Part shown: one piece after another, positions 1 to 6,510 of the stretch | Layout of the letters: every line of letters starts with the position of its first letter | Position numbering within the stretch: the first letter of the stretch is position 1 | NCBI GenBank assembly: GCA_016929355.1 | Contig: JAFGJA010000673.1 | Coordinates: forward strand, 1-8,012 | DNA length: 8,012 nucleotides | Direction: 5' to 3' | DNA from: Anaerolineae bacterium | GTDB taxonomy: Bacteria; Chloroflexota; Anaerolineae; Aggregatilineales; Aggregatilineaceae | Program-made: the position numbers and the translations under genes | The notes under the pieces: model-generated | What the model was told of the DNA's origin: nothing | What the model saw: only the letters and a program-made list of their open reading frames with translations | Database searches by the model: none

Positions 1-23
1 ACGCATTTTCTCTCGAATTTTGA

Positions 24-42
24 TGGTAACGGTTGGTAACGG
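24..42 (+). repeat. Two direct copies of TGGTAACGG upstream of rpmB
   Basis: The 9-base unit TGGTAACGG occurs at 24-32 and again at 34-42, a start-to-start distance of 10 bases, or about one turn of DNA. It lies immediately upstream of the putative -35 element of rpmB. Direct repeats at this phasing are typical of activator sites that place two subunits on one face of the helix, but no known regulator is recognised, so the role is inferred. Confidence 0.4.
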
Positions 43-45
43 CCC

Positions 46-74
46 TTGCATTACACTTCGCTCTATGGTAGCAT
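46..74 (+). promoter_or_regulatory. Putative sigma-70-type promoter of rpmB
   Basis: A TTGCAT -35-like box (46-51) and a TAGCAT -10-like box (69-74) are separated by 17 bases. The predicted start of transcription near 81 would give a leader of about 34 bases. This matches the leader length inferred for the other promoters in the window. The match to consensus is moderate. Confidence 0.4.
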
Positions 75-114
75 GGCGTCCGCTTGTTTGAACAGATTAT
101 CGTGAGGCAGTCCG

Positions 115-309
115 ATGGCAAAATGTGAGATGTGTGGCAAATCGCCACAGTTTGGTCACAACGTTAGCCACTCCAACCGGAAAACCAAGCGCCAGTTCAA
201 GCCCAATATCCAGAAACTAACAATGCTGGAAGATGGTAAATTGGTTAGCAAGTATTTGTGCACACGCTGCATTCGCACCTTGAGCAAGGATGACAAGCTC
301 GAATCGTGA
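115..309 (+). CDS. rpmB: 50S ribosomal protein L28 (zinc-ribbon form)
   Basis: Encodes a 64-residue basic protein that matches bacterial ribosomal protein L28, a component of the large ribosomal subunit. The opening MAKCEMCGK with a following FGHNVSHSN stretch is the family signature. Cys4/Cys7 and Cys49/Cys52 form two CxxC pairs, so this is the zinc-binding (C+) version. The length is normal for the family. The ATG is preceded by a GTGAGG ribosome binding site at 102-107 with seven bases of spacing, which fixes the start. It is a single-gene unit here: its own putative promoter lies upstream and a hairpin terminator follows, facing the convergent rpe gene. C+ forms are often paired with zinc-independent paralogues under zinc limitation, but no second copy is in the window. 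Confidence 0.97.
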   Translation: MAKCEMCGKSPQFGHNVSHSNRKTKRQFKPNIQKLTMLEDGKLVSKYLCTRCIRTLSKDDKLES

Positions 310-355
310 GCACCGCACATATTGCCGGATTAAGTTGTTAACGTAAGTATTCATC

Positions 356-382
356 AAAGAGCCAGCATCACGCTGGCTTTTT
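356..382. terminator. Bidirectional hairpin terminator between rpmB and rpe
   Basis: AGCCAGC (360-366) pairs with GCTGGCT (372-378) around the five-base loop ATCAC. Flanking A and T bases extend the stem to 356-382 with one G-T wobble. A T run follows on the plus strand, and the A run on the other side gives a T run on the minus strand. It can therefore end the rpmB transcript, and the rpe transcript whose stop is at 404. Confidence 0.85.
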
Positions 383-403
383 GCTTTGCTTCGTCCTGCC
401 CGG

Positions 404-1090
404 TTAATGCGCGGCCCCGACAGCTTCGCGCAGCGCGGCAATTCCCGCAGCGACTCCTTCCGCCGCGCGAAAAACAGATGTGCCCGCCACTAACACATTC
501 GCCCCATGCGCAACCACCAGGGGTGCGGTCTGCGTATCAATCCCGCCATCAACTTGAATAGCAATGGTCTGATTATACACAGTGTGATCCAGGCGCTCAA
601 TCATGGTGCGGATTTCGCGGATTTTGGGCAGCGTTTGCCTGATGAATTTCTGCCCGCCATAGCCCGGATTCACCGTCATCACCAGGACCATATCGACAAA
701 CGGCAAAATTTCCTGGATCGCGCTGGCATGGGTGTGCGGGTTCAACACAACGGAGGCGTTCGCGCCGCCTTCCCGAATCTGCTGGATCGTGCGATTCAAG
801 TTGGGGCTGACCTCAACATGCACCGTGATATTATTTGCGCCCGCGTTTATGAAGTTCGCCACATGGCGCTCTGGTTCGATGATCATCAAGTGGACATCTA
901 GCGGGAGAGAGGTCACACGCCGCACCGCCTCAACAATGAACGGACCCATTGTCAGATTTGGCACAAACCGCCCATCCATAATATCAATATGGATCAGATC
1001 ACCGCCGCCAGCTTCGGCCTCGGCGATCTGTTCGCCCAGGCGCGTAAAATCGGCGGCGAGAATGGATGGAGCGATACGAATGGCGTTCAT
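404..1090 (-). CDS. rpe: Ribulose-phosphate 3-epimerase
   Basis: A 228-residue cytoplasmic TIM-barrel enzyme that interconverts ribulose 5-phosphate and xylulose 5-phosphate in the pentose phosphate and Calvin pathways. The signatures of the family are present in order: IAPSILAADF near the N-terminus, HIDIMDGRFVPN (His34, catalytic acid/base Asp36), DVHLMI (His67), VNPGYGGQKF around 140-149, and VDGGI with the second catalytic acid Asp181. Met38 and Met69, which line the active site, are also in place. The length is standard. The start is supported by an AGAGGGG binding site at 1097-1103 (minus strand), six bases from the ATG. A terminator separates it from the upstream ftsK, and it has its own promoter-like sequence, so it is probably transcribed alone. 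A role in carbon fixation cannot be read from the window. Housekeeping pentose phosphate function is the default. Confidence 0.97.
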   Translation of the reverse strand: MNAIRIAPSILAADFTRLGEQIAEAEAGGGDLIHIDIMDGRFVPNLTMGPFIVEAVRRVTSLPLDVHLMIIEPERHVANFINAGANNITVHVEVSPNLNRTIQQIREGGANASVVLNPHTHASAIQEILPFVDMVLVMTVNPGYGGQKFIRQTLPKIREIRTMIERLDHTVYNQTIAIQVDGGIDTQTAPLVVAHGANVLVAGTSVFRAAEGVAAGIAALREAVGAAH

Positions 1091-1128
1091 AAAATTCCCC
1101 TCTGAAACAATAACCGTGAGGTTAGGCT

Positions 1129-1158
1129 ATCTTAACCGATTCCGTAACTAAAAATCAA
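1129..1158 (-). promoter_or_regulatory. Putative promoter of rpe
   Basis: On the minus strand, TTGATT (1153-1158) and TAAGAT (1129-1134) are separated by 18 bases. The -10 box lies within the octamer GTTAAGAT, which also occurs upstream of ftsK. A transcript would start near 1122 with a leader of about 32 bases carrying the AGAGGGG binding site. The boxes sit just past the ftsK terminator, which fits a separate rpe unit. Confidence 0.5.
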
Positions 1159-1160
1159 TA

Positions 1161-1212
1161 GTTAAAAAAAGAAGCGCGGCACATCGCAATTCACGATTGC
1201 CATGTGCCGCGC
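1161..1212 (-). terminator. Strong rho-independent terminator of ftsK
   Basis: GCGCGGCACAT (1174-1184) pairs perfectly with 1202-1212. After one C-C mismatch, five more pairs (1186-1190 with 1196-1200) close a five-base loop. On the minus strand the stem is followed by TTCTTTTTTT (1164-1173). The stem begins 27 bases past the ftsK stop codon. No T run follows on the plus strand, so it acts on ftsK only. Confidence 0.92.
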
Positions 1213-1238
1213 AACGGTAGGCCCGGAATTGTCCAGGA

Positions 1239-4200
1239 CTATTTTTTGTTCTTGATCTTCTTGTCGATGATCTTTTTGAAGGGGTCTGCGCCAGGCTTGA
1301 CCAGCACTTCACGCGAACGCCCGCCCGCCTTGGATGTACCAACGATCCCCAATTCTTGTAACAGGTCCATCAGGCGCGCGGCGCGCGGATACCCCAATCC
1401 CAACCGGCGCTGTAACAGCGAAGCAGAGGCTTCCCCTTCCGCCACAACCAGCGTGATCGCCTCCTCCAACATCGGATCGGTTTCGGACAGCACCTCGCGG
1501 CGCGTCATGCCCCGTTCCCAGGGGCCGATCCGCACTTCTTCCAGGCGACCTTCTTCGATCTCGATGTCGTACCAGTCGCGCCAATAATTGACAACGGCGT
1601 TCACTTCTTCATCGGAGACATAACACCCTTGCACACGCTGCGGTCCGGCGGCATCCGGCGCGAGGAACAGCATATCGCCGCGCCCCATCAAGGTTTCTGC
1701 GCCTACTGAGTCCAGAATGACGCGCGAGTCTACGCTGGACGCGACAGCAAACGAAATACGCGCCGGGAAATTTGCCTTGATCAGCCCTGTGATCACATCC
1801 ACACTGGGGCGCTGCGTGGCGACCATCAGGTGAATGCCCACCGCGCGCGCCATCTGTGCCAGACGAGTCAGGGCGCGTTCGGTTTCGTCGGGGCGCATGA
1901 GCATCAAATCCCCGATCTCGTCGATGATGATCACGATAAACGGCAAGTGATCGTCTTTGCGCCGCTTGCCCAAGCCGCGATTATAGGCGGCCAGATTACG
2001 CGCCGCTTCTTTTTCAAGCAGTTTATAGCGGCGATCCATTTCGCGTGTCGCCCAGCGCAGCACGCCGATAATTCGATCCAGTTCCGTTTCTACCGGGCCA
2101 AGCAAATGCGGCAGTCCGTTAAAGCGGCTGAGTTCGACCATCTTCGGATCGAGCAGCACCAGTTTCACCTGATCGGGCGTGTTATTCGCCACAAACGCCG
2201 TTGTCATCGCCGCCAGCATGATCGATTTCCCCGATCCGGTTGTGCCTGCGATCAACAGGTGTGGCATACTGCCCAGATCGGCAATGAACGGTTCGCCGGA
2301 GACATCGCGGCCCAAAGGTAATGCCAGTGGACGTTCGCGGTATTTGTAATAATGTTCCGATTCCAGCACGGGCCGCAGCGCCACTGTACTCGGTTGGCGG
2401 TTCGGCACTTCGATGCCCACATACGAGTGCCCCGGTACGGGCGCTTGAATACGCAAGCGTTTCGCGGAGAGCGCCAGCGCCAGATCGCCGCCCAAGCGTG
2501 TGATTTCGCTGACCCGCACGCGATTCAATACCCACTCGCCTTCATCATTAAGCTGCTCGGTATAGGGCGATACGGCGTACTGTGTGACTGTCGGGCCGAC
2601 TTTCACATCGACCACTTCTGTTTCAACATCAAATTCCAACAGCGTGTTTTTGATGATTTTCGCGTTGGTGTTGATTTCCTCTTCGGTGGGTTTGTTGAGT
2701 TCGACTTCATTCAGCAGGTCGAGCACCGGCAAATTTTTATCGCGCTTGCCAATCTTTTTGCTTTCGCGGAAATCATCTACCGTGAAATAGCGTTCCTGTA
2801 ATTCGGCTTTATCGCGGCGAACACGAGCGCGCGGCGCGGCGGGCACAACGCGCGCATCCGGTAAGAGATCACGCGGGACCACCGACGAACGTTCGCCGGG
2901 TTCGCCGGGGGCGACCAGGCTACGCCCATTCGGTGCGCCGAGATTGCGGCGCGTTTCCGCAACCAGCGCTTCCTTTTCCTCTTTAGTGAGCGGCTTCAGT
3001 TTCGGCTTGGAGACAGGCTTGGCGGGCGCATCATCTACACTCACTGGTGGCGCAGCAACAGCTTCTATGTTGGGATCGGGAGCCACTGCCGATTTTGCCT
3101 GTCCGTTTTTCGGAGTTGGGTTGTCTGGATTGGCTGGTGGCGGTGTCGTTGGTTTAGGGGTATTCGCCGCCGTGTCTGTGCCCGATGATCTGGGATTCGA
3201 CTTTGATCTGGCTTTACTCGGACGCTTGGGCGGTGCGGGTTGTGGTCCCGTCGCCGGAGTCGGATTGCGTTTGGCTGGCGTGTTAGTTTTTTGCGTAGGT
3301 GACTTCGGCGTCACGGTTGTATGCGTGAAGTCCGCTTCACTGGTGGCGTGTGCAACTGCCGCCGCCACACCGGGATTGGGCCTGTTTGCGTCCGGATTTT
3401 CCTCATGATCATAATGATCATACGCATCATCAGCATCGGGTTCCGGCTCAAACGACATCGAATCCAGGCGCGAAATGCTGTCTTGCAAACGTGCCCTGAG
3501 CCAGCCCATGCCGAGGGTCAGGTGATACAGGCGCAGCCCAGTCACGATGATCAAGCCGGCAGCGAAGATTGCAGCAAACAGCACAATCGCCACCGTTGGC
3601 CCGGCTAAGGTATAGGGCATTTGCATCAGCACCCAACCGAGGAAACCGCCGCCTTTCCCCTCACGCGCCAGGGCGTGCAGTTCGGGATCATTAGCGAGCA
3701 GATGCAGCAGCGCCGCCAATGCGCCAAACATCGTCTCCGCCGCGATGATCTTGGTCCAACCAACGCGCAGGACAATGCCGAATTTGGGCAGCAGAATCCA
3801 GACGCCAACCCCTAAAACGGTTACGGCTACCAGATACGCCCCATAACCAAACAGTTGGCGCAGCCCGCGCGACAGGGTGATCGAAAGCGCCGCCTCAGAC
3901 GTGGTATTAAGCAGTGCCGTCAGCATGACCACCCCGGCCACGATCAGCAGAATTGCGCCAACCTCATCGGTCCAGGGCGGTAATTTCTGGATCATGCGCT
4001 GCCAGAACGCGGGGTCTTTCGCCGTTTTAAACATCGCCTGGATCGTGACCCAAAGCCGTTGCGCTAACCCTGGCTGGCGCGCGATCTCCGGGCGTTTGGT
4101 GACACGCTTAGACGGTTTGCTTTTTGTTGCTTTGCTCGTCGTCCTACTTTTTGAGGTCGTACTGGTTTTAGACGCGCGTGATTTACTCGTCGTGCCGGGT

Positions 4201-4358
4201 TTGGCAGACGACGCTTTACTGGTTGATCGCTGGGCCGACGTTGTTTTAGAGGCAGCAGTCGATGCGCGTGTGTTTTTTTGGGTATCAGTTGTTGTTTGGG
4301 ATTTGCGGTTAGACGTAGAACCAGAACGACCGCTTGGAGCGGTCTGTTTCTTTGCCAT
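1239..4358 (-). CDS. ftsK: FtsK/SpoIIIE-type DNA translocase
   Basis: A 1039-residue, septum-associated, ATP-driven DNA pump that moves chromosome ends through the closing division site. From the N-terminus: a Lys/Ser/Thr-rich tail (1-90); four predicted membrane helices at about 133-151, 172-190, 202-222 and 252-275; an acidic stretch (304-323); a long Pro/Thr/Lys-rich linker to about 460; and the motor from about 543. The motor has the Walker A loop GTTGSGKS (705-712, Lys711) and Walker B VIIIDE (Asp813, Glu814), followed by the MVATQRPSVDVITG segment typical of the family. A C-terminal gamma winged-helix domain (about 962-1023) includes SLLQRRLGLGYPRAARLMD; in relatives it reads orienting sequences in DNA and contacts XerD. 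The protein is longer than SpoIIIE (about 790) and shorter than E. coli FtsK (about 1330). The ATG is supported by an AAGGTGG binding site at 4366-4372. Stop is TAG. It is divergent from the response regulator and ends in its own terminator. Confidence 0.96.
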   Translation of the reverse strand: MAKKQTAPSGRSGSTSNRKSQTTTDTQKNTRASTAASKTTSAQRSTSKASSAKPGTTSKSRASKTSTTSKSRTTSKATKSKPSKRVTKRPEIARQPGLAQRLWVTIQAMFKTAKDPAFWQRMIQKLPPWTDEVGAILLIVAGVVMLTALLNTTSEAALSITLSRGLRQLFGYGAYLVAVTVLGVGVWILLPKFGIVLRVGWTKIIAAETMFGALAALLHLLANDPELHALAREGKGGGFLGWVLMQMPYTLAGPTVAIVLFAAIFAAGLIIVTGLRLYHLTLGMGWLRARLQDSISRLDSMSFEPEPDADDAYDHYDHEENPDANRPNPGVAAAVAHATSEADFTHTTVTPKSPTQKTNTPAKRNPTPATGPQPAPPKRPSKARSKSNPRSSGTDTAANTPKPTTPPPANPDNPTPKNGQAKSAVAPDPNIEAVAAPPVSVDDAPAKPVSKPKLKPLTKEEKEALVAETRRNLGAPNGRSLVAPGEPGERSSVVPRDLLPDARVVPAAPRARVRRDKAELQERYFTVDDFRESKKIGKRDKNLPVLDLLNEVELNKPTEEEINTNAKIIKNTLLEFDVETEVVDVKVGPTVTQYAVSPYTEQLNDEGEWVLNRVRVSEITRLGGDLALALSAKRLRIQAPVPGHSYVGIEVPNRQPSTVALRPVLESEHYYKYRERPLALPLGRDVSGEPFIADLGSMPHLLIAGTTGSGKSIMLAAMTTAFVANNTPDQVKLVLLDPKMVELSRFNGLPHLLGPVETELDRIIGVLRWATREMDRRYKLLEKEAARNLAAYNRGLGKRRKDDHLPFIVIIIDEIGDLMLMRPDETERALTRLAQMARAVGIHLMVATQRPSVDVITGLIKANFPARISFAVASSVDSRVILDSVGAETLMGRGDMLFLAPDAAGPQRVQGCYVSDEEVNAVVNYWRDWYDIEIEEGRLEEVRIGPWERGMTRREVLSETDPMLEEAITLVVAEGEASASLLQRRLGLGYPRAARLMDLLQELGIVGTSKAGGRSREVLVKPGADPFKKIIDKKIKNKK

Positions 4359-4394
4359 ACAGCAACCACCTTTTCCTATTATATAACCGCGTTT

Positions 4395-4423
4395 ATCTTA
4401 ACATAGGGTCCAATAATCGGGAA
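4395..4423 (-). promoter_or_regulatory. Putative promoter of ftsK
   Basis: On the minus strand a TAAGAT -10-like box (4395-4400, within GTTAAGAT) lies 17 bases from a weak TTCCCG -35-like box (4418-4423). The leader would be about 30 bases and would retain the AAGGTGG binding site. A perfect TATAAT also occurs at 4378-4383 on the same strand. It has no good -35 partner, and a start from it would fall inside the ribosome binding site, so it is less likely to be the main promoter. Confidence 0.4.
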
Positions 4424-4448
4424 GTCCTGACCTCTATTTTAGGACTTC
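4421..4448. repeat. Perfect 8-base inverted repeat between divergent genes
   Basis: GAAGTCCT (4421-4428) and AGGACTTC (4441-4448) are perfect inverted copies with a 12-base spacer. Centre-to-centre distance is 20 bases, about two helical turns. No T run follows on either strand, so it is not a good terminator. It overlaps the putative -35 box of ftsK and lies about 33 bases upstream of that of the response regulator, which fits an operator for a dimeric regulator. This role is inferred. Confidence 0.45.
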
Positions 4449-4481
4449 TGTTCTAGATATGCAATTCAAAAATTGGTGGTT

Positions 4482-4509
4482 TTGGGCTTATGGAGGGTTG
4501 GTGTATGAT
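4482..4509 (+). promoter_or_regulatory. Putative promoter of the response regulator cluster
   Basis: TTGGGC (4482-4487) and TATGAT (4504-4509) are separated by 16 bases. The expected transcript start near 4516 gives a leader of about 35 bases ending in an AGAGG binding site (4537-4541) nine bases before the ATG at 4551. The -35 match is only partial. Confidence 0.4.
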
Positions 4510-4550
4510 ATAGACACTATTTGGTTGGTACGTAGCAGAGGCAGACAATT

Positions 4551-4982
4551 ATGGGCGAAGCTCCTGAAAAGACGCCGGAAAAATCCGCAAAACCTGAAGC
4601 GCTCTATACCGTGCTGGTGGTTGAAGACACGGTTGAAATGGCCGAAGTTATTCAGGTCACATTGGAACGCATGAATCTTAAAGTGTTTCACGAAACACAT
4701 GGGAATCAGGCGTTAAAAGTGTTCCGTGACGAAAAACCGGACATGATCATTCTGGATATTGGTTTGCCGGATACCTCTGGTTGGCAGGTGTTGGAAACGA
4801 TCCGTGAGGAGCAACCGAATATCAACAACCCGGTTATTCTGGTCATGACCGCGTATGGCGATCCCGCGAACCGGCTAATGGGCAAATTGCAGGGCATTTA
4901 TGGGTATTTGATCAAACCCCTGACGCCGGACCGGATTGAAAAAGAGGTTGCCAAAGCGTTGAATCTACCCCGGAAAAAGTAA
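4551..4982 (+). CDS. Single-domain response regulator (CheY-like receiver)
   Basis: A 143-residue cytoplasmic protein made of one receiver domain, preceded by a charged 17-residue extension rich in Glu, Lys and Pro. The phosphorylation site residues are all present: acidic pair Glu25/Asp26 in VLVVED, phospho-acceptor Asp69 in MIILDIGLPDTSGW, switch Thr100 in VMTAY, Lys122 in LIKPL, and an aromatic Tyr119 at the switch position. There is no DNA-binding or enzymatic output domain, so it must act by contacting another protein or by relaying phosphate. No histidine kinase is in the window. The next gene begins six bases after the stop, which points to shared expression with a TPR protein. Stand-alone receivers serve many pathways (motility, phosphorelay, development), and nothing here picks one. 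Confidence 0.93.
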   Translation: MGEAPEKTPEKSAKPEALYTVLVVEDTVEMAEVIQVTLERMNLKVFHETHGNQALKVFRDEKPDMIILDIGLPDTSGWQVLETIREEQPNINNPVILVMTAYGDPANRLMGKLQGIYGYLIKPLTPDRIEKEVAKALNLPRKK

Positions 4983-4988
4983 CCCGTT

Positions 4989-6467
4989 GTGCCAAACCAG
5001 GTCCAGTTTTCCGTAGCGGCTGCTATTGCGCGCATTGCATTGGTAGCTGCCTTTTTATTGGTAGTGCTGCCCCCGCCCGCCAGCGACCAATGCGCGGCAT
5101 GGTGGGCTGAGGCTGAATTCGCCGTGCAGCAAGGCGATATCGTGGCGGCGCAGTCCGCGTTGGATCGGGTGTTGGTAGCGGTCAGTGATGATGTCATTCA
5201 CGCCGCCAGCGTACAGGCGCGCGTCTATGCGCTGCTGGTGGATGCTCATCTTGCGGCAGGGCGTTATGATGCTGCGCGCGTCTATCTCTATGCTCTGGCG
5301 GATGTCGATGGCTGGACTCCCGCGCGGCGCGAACAATTGCGCACGATCTTTGATTACACCGGGGAAATCCAAGCTGCCACCGCCCTTTTAATGGCTGAAT
5401 TGGATACGCCAACGGGGGATGTTGCTGAACCAGCCAATCCTGCCGTGCTGCGCGAACTGGCCCAGCTTGCGATTGATCAACTGGATTGGGCACAAGCCGA
5501 AACCACCCTGGCGGAATTAGTCACCATCGCGCCCGATGATGCGTGGGCGTTTTACCAACTCGGTCTGATCGTCGCGCCGCAAAATCCCGCATACGCCGCC
5601 GATTATTTGATCCGCGCTGCCCTGAACCCCGATTACACTGCGCGGGCTGATGCGGTGCGCGCTGCCTTAAGCGCCTATGAAACGCAATCTCTCACCGACG
5701 CTCATACTACGCTTGGCATTACCTTGACCGGACTGGGTGAATGGCCGTTTGCCGAACGGGTGCTGCAAATAGCGCTGGATGTGAACGCTGTAAATCCGAC
5801 AGCGCTTGCGTATCGCGGTTTTGTCCGCGACCAACAAGGCCGTGATGGGCTGGCGGATATTGAAGCTGCGCGCGCGATGGACCCGAACGATCCGGTCATT
5901 TATTACATGTTGGGGATGCACTGGCGCTTGGCGGACGCTGCACAGACGGCGCTCGTTGCATTTGAACACGCCTACTGGCTCGACTCGGAAAATCCGGCAC
6001 TGGCGGCGGAAGTGGGCCGCTCCTGGCAGCAATTGAGTGAGTTTGACTCCGCCGAAGAATGGCTGCGGCGCGCGGTTGAATTAGCCCCCGACGATCTCCG
6101 GTGGCAGATTACGCTGGCCGTTTTTTATGCTGACACCGGCTTTGATCTGGAAGAAACCGGTTTGCCGTATATTGAGGAGCTAGTTGAGAAAGTGCCTTTT
6201 AATCCCAATATCCAGGCGAGTCTGGGGTGGGCTTATGCGCAAACTGGCGACCTGGATCGCGCTTATGACCGGATCAATATTGCCATCGGCGCTGATCCCG
6301 ATAATGTGCGTTCGCGTTATTATTTTGGCGCGATTCTGGAACGGCAGGGTAATGTGGACAGCGCGGCCAGTTCGTACTGGTTTGTGGTGGATGAAGCCGG
6401 TTCCGAACGTGGTTTTGGCCTGTTGGCGGCGCGGGCGCTGCAACGTTTGGGCTATATTACGCCTTGA
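4989..6467 (+). CDS. TPR-repeat protein with N-terminal membrane or signal segment
   Basis: A 492-residue protein starting at GTG six bases after the response regulator stop. No clear ribosome binding site precedes it, so translation is probably coupled to the upstream gene. Residues 9-27 are strongly hydrophobic and followed by PPPAS, giving either a signal peptide or an uncleaved anchor. The Cys at 35 is not in a lipobox. The rest is helical repeats. The clearest TPR units are about 237-271, 272-302, 303-336, 337-370, 371-406, 407-440 and 441 onward, with the typical G-W/Y, A and P spacing (for example SLGWAYAQTGDLDRAYDRI). Weaker units fill 36-230. TPR arrays are protein-binding scaffolds, and no enzymatic motif is seen. 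The array is probably outside the cytoplasmic membrane, so a direct contact with the cytoplasmic receiver protein is not assured. The partner is unknown. Confidence 0.88.
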   Translation: MPNQVQFSVAAAIARIALVAAFLLVVLPPPASDQCAAWWAEAEFAVQQGDIVAAQSALDRVLVAVSDDVIHAASVQARVYALLVDAHLAAGRYDAARVYLYALADVDGWTPARREQLRTIFDYTGEIQAATALLMAELDTPTGDVAEPANPAVLRELAQLAIDQLDWAQAETTLAELVTIAPDDAWAFYQLGLIVAPQNPAYAADYLIRAALNPDYTARADAVRAALSAYETQSLTDAHTTLGITLTGLGEWPFAERVLQIALDVNAVNPTALAYRGFVRDQQGRDGLADIEAARAMDPNDPVIYYMLGMHWRLADAAQTALVAFEHAYWLDSENPALAAEVGRSWQQLSEFDSAEEWLRRAVELAPDDLRWQITLAVFYADTGFDLEETGLPYIEELVEKVPFNPNIQASLGWAYAQTGDLDRAYDRINIAIGADPDNVRSRYYFGAILERQGNVDSAASSYWFVVDEAGSERGFGLLAARALQRLGYITP

Positions 6468-6472
6468 TATGT

Positions 6473-6494
6473 TAAAATGGCATGGCTGTAAAAT
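6473..6494 (+). promoter_or_regulatory. Possible internal promoter before the secreted jelly-roll gene
   Basis: TAAAATGG occurs twice, at 6473-6480 and 6489-6496, each able to serve as a -10 box (TAAAAT). The first lies in GTTAAAAT, close to the GTTAAGAT octamer upstream of rpe and ftsK. TTGATA (6464-6469) is a good -35 match, but its spacing to the second box is 19 bases. A weak internal promoter is possible. Read-through from upstream is equally likely. Confidence 0.25.
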
Positions 6495-6510
6495 GGTGAG
6501 GGATCATATA

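Noticed and set aside
506..1151. Two overlapping plus-strand open frames opposite rpe
   Set aside because: Both mirror a strongly conserved enzyme gene, overlap each other, and show no family features.
1830..2321. Plus-strand open frame of 163 codons opposite the ftsK motor
   Set aside because: It overlaps the Walker A and B coding region in antisense and matches no recognisable family; the real gene on the minus strand is certain.
2944..3408. Plus-strand open frame of 154 codons opposite the ftsK linker, rich in Gly, Ala and Val
   Set aside because: It is the antisense reading of the Pro/Thr/Ala-rich linker, has no ribosome binding site, and has low-complexity composition that follows from the real gene.
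3405..3421. ATGATCAT twice with one base between, resembling a palindromic operator
   Set aside because: It encodes the tandem YDHYDH in the acidic part of the ftsK linker and is explained by the codon repeat.
4378..4383. Perfect minus-strand TATAAT as the main ftsK promoter
   Set aside because: No -35 partner at proper spacing, and the implied transcript start would cut into the AAGGTGG ribosome binding site; kept only as an alternative.
4459..4674. Plus-strand open frame of 71 codons beginning in the intergenic region and running into the response regulator gene
   Set aside because: No ribosome binding site, out of frame with the receiver domain, and Trp/Arg/Lys-rich product with no recognisable fold; the start lies in the promoter region.
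6184..6510. Upstream extension of the secreted-protein frame to an ATG at 6184
   Set aside because: It overlaps the end of the TPR gene in another frame and would bury the signal peptide; the GTG at 6511 has the binding site.
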